NCBI GenBank assembly: GCA_021018995.1
Contig: CM037598.1
Span: 64,684,671 to 64,748,670, forward strand
Direction: 5' to 3'
DNA from: Chloranthus sessilifolius
Taxonomy: Eukaryota; Streptophyta; Magnoliopsida; Chloranthales; Chloranthaceae
DNA: 64,000 bases
Position numbers and translations under genes: made by a program
Notes under the pieces: model-generated
What the model was told of the DNA's origin: nothing
Seen by the model: only the letters and a program-made list of their open reading frames with translations
Databases searched by the model: none
Part shown: positions 1 to 11,761 of the stretch, one piece after another
How the letters are laid out: each line of letters starts with the position of its first letter
Numbering within the stretch: position 1 is the first letter of the stretch

Positions 1-136
1 TTGATGAAGATTAACACTTTGGCTTTATTTTATTGATTAACTTTAATATCTACACATCATTAACTTGTTAGTATTAAACTGGGGTTTAACAGCACTATAT
101 TAAGAGTGATAAATTGGTAAATTATGTGACTAATCA
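1..136 (-). repeat. RE1 3' LTR, terminal part
   Basis: This stretch matches 10897-11032 with scattered substitutions and ends in CA (minus strand begins TGATTAGTCAC). It is the U3 start of the 3' LTR. The rest lies left of the window. Confidence 0.88.
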
Positions 137-155
137 CACCCCTAAACTTAAGCTT
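137..155 (-). other. RE1 polypurine tract
   Basis: Directly inside the 3' LTR, the minus strand reads AAGCTTAAGTTTAGGGGTG. This matches the AAGTTT-GGGG type of plus-strand primer usual for Athila-like elements. Confidence 0.65.
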
Positions 156-2731
156 TGCTAGTCCCTAGCAAACAAGGAAAGCTAAAATGTCCTAAACTAA
201 GAATTTAAATGTCACTTTCGTAGGGAGTACGATTGCATTTAGCAGATACAACAAGCCTTCAAACCCCTAGGTGATCCCTAGTGGAGGAGTTATAGTCTCC
301 TAAAGGTTTTCAGTGAAGTTACCTACAAACTTTAAATATTTTTGAATTTTTCAAAATGAAAAGAAAACAAAAGGTTAAAAATCTAAAGTAATTTTGTACT
401 TAATTATCTAATCATCACATGATTGTTATGAATTTTTAAAAATATAATTTTATTAACCATCGCTTTCCATCCTAACAGTTATCCTTGATAAGAACTCAAC
501 AATTTCGATTCTGTAAAGCGTGGAGTGTGTGCGTACCAGTAAACAGTTTATTCTTCATCAATTTTTCTAAACTGTAGATTTAGAAAACATTTTCATCCAA
601 AAACTCTCACTATTGAAATACTCTAAAAAGGATATCGAAATTTTGGGTTCTCTCAGTATGATATATCTTGAAGAATTATTCAAAATATAATTACAAAAAT
701 TTTAAATTTCGTGGAAAAAAGATAATCAATTCTATTCATATGATTCCCTATGCAATCTATAGTATTTATTATTCACATCTCTACTAGGCTTATGCTTTTG
801 CAAACTACAAATCAAAAGGGTCTTTCGTTTGGCTTGTAATGGGGCTTTTAGGTTAAGAGGTTTCAAAGAAAGGTAAAAAGGATTCAAAATATTTTCTGAA
901 AATTCAGTTCTTCTTTCACCTATCTTTTTCTTCTTCTTTTCTACTTCAATAAATATCCAATTTTTGAATAACTGCTTTCCATTTTTTTTTTCATATTTTT
1001 GTAAAATCCCATTTTAAATCCCTTGATCTAAAATCATCTATTTACTATTTTTATTCTTTTTGAAAACTTTTTACTTTTCTTTTTATAGAATCGTATTTTA
1101 CGATTTTTGACTATTTTCCCACATTCTTCAAAATAATTTCTTCTCAGTCGTACCCTTTTTCAGCATATCCCTTATCTATTTTTCTCATATTCCTTTCACT
1201 CCGTCTTCCTCCATTTTCTTTTGTATTTTAAACTCTTAGAAATTATAAGGGTTAAAGGTTAAAAGTTTTGGGTAGCATATATGATTACGGGTTTATAAAA
1301 TTATGGTACAAAAAAATTCGGTTCATGCTTTTAATATGGGTTCAAAGGATAATGATTTTATGGGATTTTGGCTTTGGTTAAATTAAAGATGGCCATAAAT
1401 CATTTTTACGATTTGCTAGCATAGATGTCTTATTATTTTGATGCTTTTAATAGATAGTTCTAGACTAAACAGATCATCATAATCATAGAATTATTTGATT
1501 CTAAGTTCAACAATATGAGATTTCTCATAAAAACAGAAGTTCAAAGAAAATTTTGAATTGAATAGATAATAGTCTCTCTCTAAATAGAAAGAAAAAATTA
1601 GTCTCTAAACCTTACTGGTTATATAATTTTGAAACTATAATCTAAATATCGCTGTTTAAATCAACTTATTATTTCAAACATTCATTCTGATATAGTGATC
1701 TTGGAGAGCTAATCATGAATTATAGCTGTTCTATTTCTGATTGTTGAATTTCTATTATGATGGATTGTTAGGTTTCTGAAATCATATTTTTGTCTATCTT
1801 ACTCACATGTGATGGTTAAATAGAAAAAAATTCTAAACATAGAAACAAAATTATTTTTTTTGCAAAAATGGTAAAAGTACTGCAAAAAGAAAGTATTATT
1901 TATAAAATTAAATTAACATATACACCAGTGTATATCCCCCCAAACTTAAACTGGACAATGCCCTCATTGGAATAAAAAAATAGGGGGTTTCGAAAATATT
2001 TACCAAAATTACTGATTGTGCTGTGAATGTACCGGGGAAAATTTGTCACCAGATATATATTCTCTCCCAAACTTGAGAGAAAATACCCTCGACTTATTCT
2101 TAGAGTATCAATAATAAAAAATATGGAAAGAAAAATTAGAAACATTAACTACGTTAGAAAGTTAGTCAAAGGAAAATTTCATTTATTCATAGAATATTTA
2201 CAATGATATTGAAAGAAAACTATAGATAGAAATTACTAGAAAATTAAAAACTAATTACGTCAAAAGATAAACCTAGGAAAAATCTAGACACACACTATCT
2301 ACGACACTGGCTGCAACGTCCTAGAGAAAAAGAAGTCTTCGATAAAGATCGGTCATCGGCTTTTAACTATTTTCAATCAGAGTCTCGTTCTTCCCTCCTT
2401 CGTAGGCATATCCATACCTTGGCGGAGTCACTACTCCAAGAGCTGTCGGAACACTCCTCTGTGCCCTTCTTTATCTCTTCCAAATATAACACATCACAGG
2501 TCTTTTGTAGAAGAAATGCAATGTCACTGGAGAGGCCTTTCGAAGAGTGGGGAAGTGAACACATCTCCGAATCACCCGTCACTCAATACTACCCCCTTGC
2601 GAAGATTTTATGAAGAGATTGTAACGCAGATAGGGGAAAAATAAGCAATGGAGAGGGGTGGCGAGGGACGACTCAACCCACCATCATCATATTAGAAATC
2701 ACACTCGGGGTGGGTTGTGATGGGTGAATAG
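156..2731. other. RE1 internal non-coding region
   Basis: AT-rich with no supported gene. Two CCCCCCAAACTTA blocks (about 1937 and 2066) resemble PPT-like purine tracts on the minus strand. The part around 1900-2640 is repeated in RE2 at about 28030-28640, which confirms that it is shared internal sequence. A dyad AATCGT...ACGATT at 1087-1108 matches the motif repeated in this family's LTR. Confidence 0.6.
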
Positions 2732-2950
2732 TTAGGAAGTGGGGGAAGATGGGTTCTTCGAACGGGATTTCGGATTTGGGTTAGGTTCAAGATAAGGGTT
2801 TCTTTCGGTGGATGATTCGGCAATAGGTATAGGTCATTGGAATTTCAGATTTTCTATATTTTGTATTGCAGCCAGGAGTTTGGCCCTATGTTTTTCAAGA
2901 ATTCGGTCAAGTCTCTTGCTGAAATCACCTTGGTCAAGCTCTTTCGCCAT
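2732..2950 (-). pseudogene. RE1 additional small ORF, broken copy
   Basis: Counterpart of the intact 72-codon ORF of RE2 (28809-29027). Both begin with a short charged, probably coiled-coil stretch containing FSKxLDxILExHRA and end in a Pro/Ser/Asn-rich tail finishing PTS. Here an in-frame stop near 2834 cuts the reading frame in the middle. The start is chosen at 2950 because it aligns with the RE2 start. Its presumed TATA box, about 65 bp upstream, is the site where Solo-A inserted. No domain is recognised and the function is unknown. The ORF could be a remnant of a gag-like N-terminus. Confidence 0.5.
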
Positions 2951-3010
2951 AAGGTTAGGGTTATGGGTTTTGGAAGACGAAAGAGATGGGTGTTTAGATG
3001 GTGAAGGTCT

Positions 3011-3015
3011 GGTTT
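3011..3015. other. Target site duplication of Solo-A, left copy
   Basis: GGTTT here and at 5397-5401. The empty site is visible in RE2 at 29090-29100, where GGTTTTATAGGG is uninterrupted. Confidence 0.85.
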
Positions 3016-3058
3016 TATGACTGCCCAGATTTTGATGCCCCGAAACTCGTGCCATCGA

Positions 3059-3077
3059 CACGACCCTCGAGGTCGTG
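3059..3077 (-). other. Conserved hairpin near the LTR end (Solo-A)
   Basis: CACGACC and GGTCGTG pair around CTCGA. The same stem is at 9861-9879 (Solo-B) and 51766-51784 (Solo-C). Confidence 0.6.
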
Positions 3078-4517
3078 CCCTATAAGCCTGCACGAAACAT
3101 TTGGTATAATCAAGCAACAGTAAAGCAAATCAAATATAAAAGAACTAATACTGAACTAAATCTCCAGTTTTATAATATAAGTCAGAACACGTAACTCAAA
3201 AAAGTAGTTTTGATCTCATGCCACTGCATGAGCAAGAGAACCAACTCGAACCATCAGTCTCTCCAAAAGAATGTCTTATTTTATATTATATTTTTTAAAA
3301 ATAGGCTGGACATACCAAGCCGTATAGTTTCTCCCACAAAACTCTATCAAAGTATACAAGGGTCCTCTAGAAGAAATCCTCAGGAGGGGGCTCTGACTCC
3401 TCCCCTGGCACGTAATCCTAATCCTCTGAATCAACGTCTCCCGAAGCAGCAGCAGCAGCTAACACTGGACCTACGATATATAGTCTAAGGAGTGAGCTAC
3501 ATCATAGCTCAATAGGAAAATAATAGAGTGAACATATAAATCTATTTTACTCACATATATTCCATGACATTAGAAACATGGTTTATCAATAAAAATAGCT
3601 GGAAAAATAGTTTGAGTTACTATCAGCATGAACTGAATGCATCTGTTACTCTACATGTGTTTACTTGTTTTCAACTTATTCACAAAAGACAAAGATCGGC
3701 CTCAAAAACTTAAATAATCCTCGTGCACTATAGCCTCGAGCCCCGATGGAATACCCACCATCTTCGTCCAATCATATTATTTTTCATTCATGTAGTACTA
3801 CCCAAGTCCCTTCCTCATAGGTGACGGGACACAAAGCTCACATACATCCATGGGATGTCATACTGACGTACGAATTGACCGCCGTATCGATCACGGATAT
3901 CCTGTTGAGTCAGTCACGGGTATGCCGCAGTGTCGGTGGGGTATTCACCAAACCTTAAATCAAATGTGCAACTATATATAGTTATTCACCGTGTGATTAT
4001 GCTAAATATAGTATTTTAGGTTTGTTCAATTCTCATTTAATTAACTTCACATCACTCGAATGTTCATGATTTTTCATACATCCCTGGGATGTAACCAGCT
4101 CATATGCATAACTTAGATGCCCTTATAACATTCACACCCCCTTGGGATGTCACATACTCATAGCATACTTATTTCCTTACTTAATATTCACCCACACACA
4201 CACACCTTAATTTCATATGTTCAACTACTTTTCAAGGAAAACATGTGCATCTCTATGCTCTCAATGCATAACTATTCATTTTCATATCACTACATACATG
4301 CTATCGTAATTAAAGTACATGTTCAAGGTATTCCCTATCTCACGCATTTGAATTTCTAAGCATCAAGGTTCATAGTGGTTTCCCATTCTCGTATTCAAGT
4401 GTTCAACCTAAATTATATCATATCACATGCAAAGAATCAAGAACAATGCGTAAAAGAAGGTACAAGGCCCTCCCAAAACTCCAAGGTCCAAAACAAAACT
4501 CACTCAGAAACTATCAA

Positions 4518-4803
4518 AATCGATTAATTGATCCCAATATCGATTAATCGAATTTCCCAAATTGATTAATCGATCCCAAATCGATTAATCAAAATTCTAA
4601 AATCAATTAATCGATCCATAAATTGATTAATCGGTTTTCCCAGACTCCACATTTTCCAGCCACTGGGAATACACAGACGATTAATCGATTTCAAATCGAT
4701 TAATCGAAAACCAAAAATCAATTAATCGAATTCATTTCGATTAACCGGTTTCGGGCATCAGTGCCCAGATTTACTTTCTGTCAAAAATCGATTTTGACAG
4801 AAA
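4518..4803. repeat. Array of TCGATTAATCGA dyads in Solo-A
   Basis: About ten copies or half-copies of ATCGATTAATCGAT-like words. The full form AAATCGATTAATCGATTT is a perfect palindrome. At 4775-4803 a longer inverted repeat has TTTCTGTCAAAA and TTTTGACAGAAA arms. The corresponding arrays are at 8176-8470 and 33553-33858. Confidence 0.85.
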
Positions 4804-5396
4804 CTCAGCCCTCTTCGGCCATTTCCTCTAGCTTTGCTCTCTCTCAAATTTCTTTTTTTTTTTTTCTGTTTCTTTAATTCTTTAATAGCTCAATTATATA
4901 ATTATTAAATTACCCATATCATAATTTACAAAGATCTTACCTTAATTCCAAGTATGGGTGATTCAAGGATTTGCCTTCAAGAGCTAGGGTTCTTAGCTTG
5001 ATTCCTCGAATCCCCATGTGTTACCATCGTGATTAATGACCCAAGTATGGCTTCGTTCCGTAATCCGACATAAAATCTCTTGCATTTACTCCTTCCTCCT
5101 CAATCTCTCTCTCTCTCTCTTCATAAATCCCTAACCACTAAAATTTAAGACAATTAACTTCTCTTTTTTCCTTTAAGCTATTTAACTCATTTCATATGTT
5201 TGGTGCAAAACACATACACCCATAACAGGTGTATGTGACCTTATCAAAAGATCCACTCCACGCACCCAGGTGTACTCTTCACCTCAAGTCTAGTCTAGCT
5301 AAATTATTAAGTTGACTTTCTCTTGGTCTAACTTATGACCAGTCGACACATATCCCGAGGACACTATTCAAAACCCCATTTTTTGAGGATGTTACA

Positions 5397-5401
5397 GGTT
5401 T
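5397..5401. other. Target site duplication of Solo-A, right copy
   Basis: GGTTT, identical to 3011-3015. Confidence 0.85.
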
Positions 5402-5869
5402 TATACGGAAGGGGATAGGTTTTGAGCCGTCACTTTGAATTAAATATCGAGGTGTAGGTTTTTAGGATTAGGTAGTTGGCAAGTGGCGAAATTGAATGTG
5501 ATGCTTGTCCGCTTCCCCTACGAATTAAATGGGTCCGAATTCTAATGTAATCGATAAGATAGGCCACTGGAAATGTTTGTTCTCTAGAATTGTTAAATCA
5601 CAATCCTAGCTAGCAATGCGCCATTTGAAAAGACTCTTCACCTGCTAAATCATAATCACTACGAGACAACTTCCTTAATCACAACTAATCGTAAATCCAT
5701 ATGTTCAAAGTTGAATAAATTACACTAGAGGGCTTCGTACGATTGAACGCAATTTTTTATTTTTTATTTTTGCATTGTGGATCATAGGGTACGCTTTTAA
5801 AAGTAATAAAATACAAATAATACATAATTTTGCTACAGGTGAGTCGGTAGCGCGACAGGTCCATGAGGA
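5402..5869. other. RE1 internal region between additional-ORF promoter and gag
   Basis: Non-coding. It aligns with RE2 at about 29100-29560. It keeps only half-sites of the AATCGTA motif (for example near 5690 and 5735), while RE2 keeps fuller copies. Confidence 0.55.
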
Positions 5870-7010
5870 ACTCAATAAGGGTTAAGGAGAGTTGATGTGC
5901 CTCCCATGAAAATATGTCCTCCTGCAATACCAACTGGACATGAGGAAGAATAATTACTTTCTCTCCCATTAACTAAGGTAGTCAGTTGCTCAACCTGAGC
6001 TTCTAACTGTGTAATGGAGTGCTTGAGAGCATGAAGTAATTGAGTTTGTATTCTGCCATGCTGCAACCAGCTTTCCGCTATCTACGACAAGGCTTCCTCT
6101 GTGGTAGTGTGGTCTTGGGTCTCTGTGGGGCAAAAAGAAATAGTAGGATACTGTGGAGCTGCTTGAGTTGGGCCATGGTTAGGACTAGAAGCTTCACCTT
6201 GTTGAGATGTTGGGTGCGATTTTATACCCAACAGGGACTGAATTCTAATTTTCCAAAGATTAATCTTTGGGAACATTTCATCATAGGCCTTAATTCATCA
6301 ACTCCTCCTCGCCTAGGAGGGTAATTCCTTAAAGTCTCCGAACCAGTTCCACACGATGCATGGTTTTGCAATGGTTCCTTACTAAGGGTCTCAAAAAGTT
6401 CCCACGTGTCCTCTGCTGTCAAAGTATTGTGCATTCCTCCACAGGTAACATCAACCATATGTCAAATTTGTTCATTCAGACCTTCATAGAAAGTGAGCAC
6501 TATTTGCCAGCGTATGACCCCGTGGTGAGGACACTTGTACAAAAGATCGTAAAGGCGATTTCAATTCGCTTGAAGAGATTCATCCGAAAATTGATGGAAC
6601 GTTATAATAAGATGTCGGATTCGATTCATTCTGCATATTGGGAAGTATTTCATAAGAAATTCTCGTTCTAACTCCTCCCAATTAGCAGTCAAATTTTGGG
6701 GTAAAGAGTGTATCCACTAATTTGCCTCATCTCTAAGAGAATATGAAAACAACCTCAAGTGAATGGATGTTGGTGGTAAATTCTTGATTCGGATAATGTT
6801 GCACACTTCTATGAACTTTTTTAGATATGAATAGGGGTCTTCATCTATCAGCTCGTGAAAAATAGGAAGTACTTGAAGCACATTGGGCGTGATTTCAAAA
6901 GTCCTATTACTGGTTATAGGGGGTAATTGAATACATGAGGGAGGTATAAGAGGTGTTAAAGCATAGTATTCCCCCATCATTTTAGCCATAAGTTGGTCCT
7001 TTCCTGCCAT
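5870..7010 (-). pseudogene. gag: RE1 gag remnant (Athila-type)
   Basis: Minus-strand gag starting MAGKDQ at 7010. Recognisable stations in order are EDPYSYLKKFIEVCNIIRIK, LRLFSYSLRDEA, a region ending KYFPICRMNRIRHLI, and KCPHHGV followed by FYEGLN. All are typical of the retrotransposon gag domain in Athila-like elements, where the protein forms the cytoplasmic particle. The frame is broken by several stops (for example at 6717) and by frame changes. A second part near 5872-6066 contains a heptad-like stretch (LEAQVEQLTTLV). No CCHC knuckle was found. RE2 (29560-30665) and RE3 (16816-17790) carry the same gag family in the same order relative to their PBS. Confidence 0.75.
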
Positions 7011-7283
7011 ACTTAGATTGAATCTAATGCGAGGCAGGTTGGCTAGAATGAAATATGTCTAATTTTATTTTGATTTTATATGATTTTTGGTTTAGAAAGC
7101 AGGGAGAGAAACAAATCTGAGCCTCTGGTTTTTGTGGCCAGAAGAAGTATTGAAACCTTGATTCGCTGCTCCGAAGAAACCTGCAAAAGCTTAAAAAGTG
7201 ATCAAGAAAATAAAATATAAAGAAGAATAAAAAAAGAAAGATAAATATTTATTTTCTAAAACTAATAAAAAGTAAAAATCACT

Positions 7284-7301
7284 TCCCTGGCAATGACGCC
7301 A
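7284..7301 (-). other. RE1 primer-binding site (tRNA-Asp type)
   Basis: Minus strand TGGCGTCATTGCCAGGGA, close to the TGGCGCCGTTGCCGGGGA type used by Athila-like elements. It is separated from the LTR by AGTTTT, as in RE3 and RE2. Confidence 0.8.
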
Positions 7302-7601
7302 AAAACTTGCTAGCGGCTTATATGTGTCTCTAATTAAATCTTAACCTATTGCAAGTGCACAATGGAAATTACAGTGCTAGTATAGGATCGTTCCCACGAG
7401 GAAGTGTTTTACCTTTATATTATTTTTATGTAGAAAACTTATATTTATCTTTAAGGTTCGAAACTACTTGAGAAATATGAATAAAATAATGGTTTCTTAA
7501 ACTAATTTGCAGAAAATAAATCTAAATCCTCCTCTTTCCAGATTATAGTCGTCAATCACAATCCTTCAAGTCTCGAATATTTATGAAATTAAAATACTGT
7601 T

Positions 7602-7606
7602 ATTAT
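7602..7606. other. Target site duplication of Solo-B, left copy
   Basis: ATTAT here against ATTAC at 9891-9895, with one mismatch. The related uninterrupted site is GTTACACTATATATCAAG near 24840. Confidence 0.7.
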
Positions 7607-8175
7607 AATATCCCCGAATTTTGGGCGTGAACAGTATCCTCGGGATGCATGCCCGACTGGTCATAGATTTGACACAGTGAAAGTCAACATGATGACTTTA
7701 GTTAGAGTAGTCAGGACGTTAACTAGCATGGGTGTATAGTAGTGGAAACAGTTTAGAGATAGTATATGCCTAACACAAAAGCAAGATGGGCTAAAAAGGG
7801 CTTAATAACTAAGAGAAGTTATTTCTCTTTGTTTTTGGTTGGTGAGAAGAGTTAAGAAGATAGAGAGAGAGAGAGTAAGGAAGGAGTGATTGTTAGGGGA
7901 TTAATGTGGATTCTAAATTAAAGACGGGTTTGAGCATTTAACACCGGATTCGACGCATTGAAACTCATTGAAGTCGATGCTAGAAGCCTTAACCTATAGA
8001 CCGATCCAATTGTTCAATCAAAAGATTGATTGAGGTGTGTTATATTGAATTTGGTTTAAACATGTTGTTGTGCATTCAATTGTAGTTAAATGATGAATTA
8101 GAGAAGTAAAAATGAGAGAGAAATGATAAGGAAGAAATTTGAAAGAAATGCCCGAAAAGGGCTGAAGTTATGACC

Positions 8176-8470
8176 AAATCGATTGATCGATTTTAGCCTA
8201 GAAGTCAATTAGGCAAAGTAACCCGAAATCGATTGATCGATTTTAAAATCGATTGATCGATTTTAAAATCGATTGATCGATTTTTGAAATTCGATTAATT
8301 GTCTGAGCACTTCCAGTGATTGAAAAATGAGAGCTAGGGAAAATCGATTGATCGATTTGAGAAATCGATCAATCGATTTTGAAATTTCGATTAATCTAAT
8401 CGATTTGGGATCGATTAATCAATTTTGGGATTTCGATTGATCGATTTTGGAGATCGATCAATCTATTTGG
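8176..8470. repeat. Array of ATCGATTGATCGAT dyads in Solo-B
   Basis: At least nine copies. The common form is AAATCGATTGATCGATTT, with 8-base arms around TG or CA. Three copies at about 8226-8285 repeat with a spacing close to 20 bases. Confidence 0.85.
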
Positions 8471-9860
8471 ACAATTTTTGTTAGACTTTGTTTTAGACTT
8501 TGAGGTTCAGGGAGGGTCTTGTACCTTCTTTTATGCATGCTTCTTGATACTTTTCTTGTGCTATGGTGTACCATAGGTGGTACGTGTGAAGACAAGCATG
8601 GGGAACCGTGTGGGACCTTGATGCTTGGACATTCGGACACGTGAGGTAGGGAACACCTTGAACATGTATTTTAATTGTAAAATCATGTATGTAGTGATAA
8701 AGAAAGAGTAACTATATATTGAAAATGTGAATTCTAAGTGTGGGTGTGTGCGTGAACACAAAGTAAAGTAAATATGTATGACGTCCCCATGGGATGTGAA
8801 TATTATAAAGGCATCTGTATGATGCATTGACTTGGACATCCCAGGGATGTATGTGATTATGTAAAGCAAAGAGAATGAGAATGATAAGGCCTAATTTACT
8901 ATATTTAGCACAATCACACGGTGAATAATTATATGTAGTACACTTGATATTTAAGGTTTAGAGAATACCCCATCGACGTGACGGTATACCCATGACTGAC
9001 GCGACAGGATATCCGTGACCGGTACGGCGGCCAATAAGTACACCAGTTGGACATCCTAGGGATGTAGTTGTTTATGTATGAGATATAAACTAGTCGCCTA
9101 TGAGAAAGGGACCTGGGTAGCATTGAAAGATATAAAAATGTCTGATTAGACGATGATGGTGGGTATTCCATCGGGCGCCCGACGCTATAATAAGTCGGGG
9201 AATATTTAAGCTATGATTTAAGTCTTTAGGCCGAATCATTATGGTTAATGAACAAGTTGAGAACAAATGAAACAAGTAAAGTAATAGTGACATTCAAATG
9301 CATCTTTTCAGTTATTTAAACTGTTTTTCCAAGAAAATTTATTGATACATCATACTGTTAATTATCATGGAATATATGTGAGACTAACTTATATGTTCAA
9401 TTCAGTTTGTTTCCCTATTGAGCTATGATGTAGCTCACCCTTTAGACTATACGTCGTAGGTCCCATACTTGTGGCTGCTACTACTGGAGATGTTGATTTA
9501 GGAGATTCAGATCACGTACCTGGGGAGGATCAGGAGCCCCTCCCGAGGACTACTTCTAGAGGACCCCTGCGTACTTTGATTTATTTTGAGAGCGTGATTG
9601 TACGGCTTGGTATGTCAAGCCCTTTTGAGAATTGTAATTAAGCTATGATATATATATTCTTTTGGCGAACCATCTGAGGTGACCTTATTATATCACCGAT
9701 GGTTTGGGTCGGTTCTTCTACTCATGCAGTGGCATAGGATTTAAACTGCCTTGGTAGCTTTTACTATAATATATCATTAATGCATGGAGATTTAGTTAGA
9801 TTCAGTTCTTACACCTTACTATTACTTGGTTATACCAATGTTCCGTGCAGGTTGATGGGA

Positions 9861-9879
9861 CACGACCTTGACGGTCGTG
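9861..9879 (+). other. Conserved hairpin near the LTR end (Solo-B)
   Basis: CACGACC and GGTCGTG arms around TTGAC. Confidence 0.6.
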
Positions 9880-9890
9880 CTGATGTCACA

Positions 9891-9895
9891 ATTAC
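9891..9895. other. Target site duplication of Solo-B, right copy
   Basis: ATTAC, paired with ATTAT at 7602-7606. Confidence 0.7.
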
Positions 9896-10357
9896 ACAAT
9901 ATATCAAGTTTCCTACAATTGGTCGTCAATTAAAACTCGAATCATATCAATACAGATTTAATCTAATCAACAATCAATCAGAAATTTGGGCGTCTCAAAC
10001 TCTAGAAAATTGAAGATGAAAAATAAAAACAGTTACACTAATCTGCAAATCTCAACCTGAGTCGTCAATTCAAGTCAAAACTTGAAGATGTTTACAAAGC
10101 AGTCAATTGCATAAAAATATATCTAAACTAGAAAGCAAAGTAAATATATCTTTCATCCCTTAGCTGTTGTCGTCAATTGCGTACGAGAAACTATAGATAT
10201 CTACACTAATCTTTTAGCTCTCAATCCCAGTCGTCAATTGTGATCGAGGAACTTTGGATATCTAAAATAAACTAAACTAAATTTATCGGAAGAAACCTAA
10301 CCTCAGCTGTCAATTGATGCTGAGAAATTCTTCGATGAGTTTTCCTATGCCGCGCCT

Positions 10358-10371
10358 CTTATTTGTAGATC
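10358..10371 (-). promoter_or_regulatory. TATA-like box of the RE1 LTR
   Basis: The minus strand reads TACAAATAAG. Related LTRs have AAAAATAAG (52785-52798) and TATAAATAAG (53557-53570) at the same place. Confidence 0.55.
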
Positions 10372-10652
10372 ATAAGGGTCGGTTTACATTGTTCTAATTC
10401 TAATAAAACAAACTACAAAAACAAAAGTATCCTAATATAACACTAATTCTAATTATATCTTCCCTTGCTTTGGATAGTTGATGCGCTTCTGGATTCTTCC
10501 TTAATTTCAACAACATAATCCTTTAGGAGTCTTTCTTAATCAATCTTCTCAGAGCCGTGATTCACCAATCTTCTAATTAAAGAATTCTTCTAAGTATATT
10601 CATGGCGGTGCAGATTCACAATTGGCAGCAATGAGAAACTTTTATTTTTAGG

Positions 10653-10826
10653 AAATCGTAAATCACGATTTTCTATTTTCTGCACAGCTTTCTCTCAAGA
10701 TGATTCTTTGGATAACGTTCGATCGCTTTCTTTCTTGTATATCGCACTCAACTTGAACGTCTTCTGAAGAATCGTAAATTACGATTCCTTATTTCTTGGG
10801 CTTCGTTCAATCATAAAATATGATTT
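10653..10826. promoter_or_regulatory. AATCGTAA-TTACGATT dyad array, RE1 LTR
   Basis: Three copies at 10653-10672, 10769-10787 and 10809-10826. The best reads AATCGTAAATTACGATT, with 8-base arms around one A. They lie about 280 bp upstream of the TATA-like box in the reading direction of the LTR. Confidence 0.7.
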
Positions 10827-11088
10827 CTTAGCTTTAAGCATACGTTGAATCGTCTTTCTCGTTCAATTGTCTTTCTTAATGCTTTTTAAGTTCATTTTGA
10901 CAAAGATTAACCCTTTGGCTCTATTTTACTGATTAACTTTAATATCTGCACATCATTAACTTATTAGTATCAAACTGGGGTTTAACAGCACTAAGTTAAG
11001 GGTGATAAATTAGTAAATTATGTGACTGATCAGAGCCCTCTAGAAAGATTTTGGCGTGCGAGTCATTTCAAACTAAACCCTAGGGTCC

Positions 11089-11100
11089 TTATTTATAGAC
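11089..11100 (-). promoter_or_regulatory. TATA box of the RE3 3' LTR
   Basis: Minus strand TCTATAAATAAGG, conserved at 18961-18973. Confidence 0.7.
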
Positions 11101-11296
11101 TATAAGGCCCTAGAACAATTACATACAGAAAAGATTCTTTAGATCCTAAAAATCCTCCAAGGATGATGATTATAAAAGGTAATCCGAGCCGATTTGGAGT
11201 TATCCTACTTGCTTGAGTGATTCTCGGAGAAGATCTCGCATTAAAAGACATTCACAGTTGTACGCAGCCCTTGAATTTCGCTCAGAAACACTATTT

Positions 11297-11637
11297 GGAC
11301 CGGTCAGGATTGGAGTATTGACCGGTAGAGTTCAGAATCCTTCTCCAACTAGAAGATGACCCGTGGCTTCAACAATCCTTATTTTCCAAACCGGTCGACT
11401 TCGTCTTCTGACTGGTCGATTAATTCCTTGAGTATAATTGCATGTTGTTATTCCAATTTCGACCGGTTGGCTTAGTCCTAACCGGTCTCGCTTTATACTT
11501 CTGAAGCTCCTTTTGGATACTGACTGGTCAAAAGTGATGTTTCGATCGATCCTATTAAGACCTTTTCTCTTTAAGTGGAAATCTCCTCTGCTATGCTATT
11601 TTGATCGGTCAAATTTGTAATTCCGACCGGTCTATTT
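11297..11637. promoter_or_regulatory. CGACCGGTCG dyad array, RE3 3' LTR
   Basis: About nine copies of GACCGGTC-like words, often extended as TTTCGACCGGTCG. The core CGACCGGTCG is a perfect palindrome. The array starts about 197 bp upstream of the TATA box, exactly as in the other LTR. Confidence 0.8.
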
Positions 11638-11761
11638 AAGCTTTGAGACTCTTCCTTTAGTGAATCTCCTTGGATTGCTTGCCTTGTGCTCAGGTTTCTT
11701 CCTATCTTTGCTCTTTTAACTAATTTTAGCAATTAATCCGCTTCTGCACCTGTTGTAAGCA

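Larger units (their letters stand above)
3016..5396 (-). repeat. Solo-A: solo LTR of a chromovirus-like family
   Basis: About 2.38 kb without internal retroelement sequence, bounded by the GGTTT duplication. Read on the minus strand it starts TGTAACATCC and ends near GGGCAGTCATA, a decayed form of the GGGCTGTCACA end of Solo-C. It is homologous along its length to Solo-B and Solo-C. Part of its U5 side (around 3360-3520) also resembles the 5' LTR of Tekay-2 near 63080-63230, which suggests a Tekay-type origin. ORF-like stretches inside have no recognisable product. It contains the TCGATTAATCGA array, a CT-rich microsatellite near 5105, and a hairpin at 3059-3077. Confidence 0.85.
7607..9890 (+). 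repeat. Solo-B: solo LTR, same family as Solo-A and Solo-C
   Basis: About 2.28 kb, plus orientation, inside the RE1 LTR. Its start has decayed (AATATCCCC for TGTAACATCC). Near its end GATGTCACA lacks the roughly 30 bases present in Solo-C before GGCTGTCACA, so a small deletion joined the hairpin region to the terminus. It contains a GA-rich tract (about 7862-7880), the ATCGAT array, and the conserved hairpin. No credible coding sequence was seen. Confidence 0.85.
1..11032 (-). mobile_element. RE1: Athila-like Ty3/gypsy element without pol, minus strand, cut by the window start
   Basis: Seen: the last 136 bases of a left LTR, a PPT, an internal region with a degenerate gag, a PBS complementary to a tRNA-Asp-type primer, and a right LTR ending at 11032. 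The end of the left LTR (1-136) closely matches the end of the right LTR (about 10897-11032). The PBS lies beside the right LTR, so the element reads on the minus strand. Two solo LTRs (3016-5396 and 7607-9890) sit inside it. No RT, RNase H or integrase motif was found in the roughly 4.8 kb of its own internal sequence, so it is probably non-autonomous. The right flank starts with GAGCC inside the RE3 LTR. The matching left flank is outside the window. Confidence 0.85.
7308..11032 (-). repeat. RE1 5' LTR, interrupted by Solo-B
   Basis: LTR sequence at 7308-7606 and 9891-11032 (about 1.44 kb without the insertion). On the minus strand it begins TGATCAGTCAC and ends CGCTAGCA just before the PBS. 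It is homologous to RE4 (24565-25286 plus 53537-53880) and RE2 (52027-53536). These copies show the uninterrupted sequence across the Solo-B site. Confidence 0.85.
11033..11761 (-). repeat. RE3 3' LTR, part right of the RE1 insertion
   Basis: Matches about 18904-19635. On the minus strand it begins TGCTTACAACAGG. The remaining part of this LTR lies beyond RE1, outside the window. Confidence 0.85.

Noticed and set aside
2373..2613. Overlapping 60-70-codon frames on both strands near 2400-2600
   Set aside because: They are not kept in the homologous RE2 segment (28400-28640).
5757..5969. 70-codon minus-strand frame after RE1 gag
   Set aside because: It is a broken extension of the gag region with no independent start context or conservation.
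4518..8470. CRISPR-like array of short repeats
   Set aside because: The repeats are palindromic words inside eukaryotic LTRs with irregular, non-unique spacers and no cas genes.
10653..10826. microRNA precursor at the AATCGTAA dyads
   Set aside because: The arms are only 8 bases with a one-base centre, too short for a precursor stem, and the words occur as arrays.
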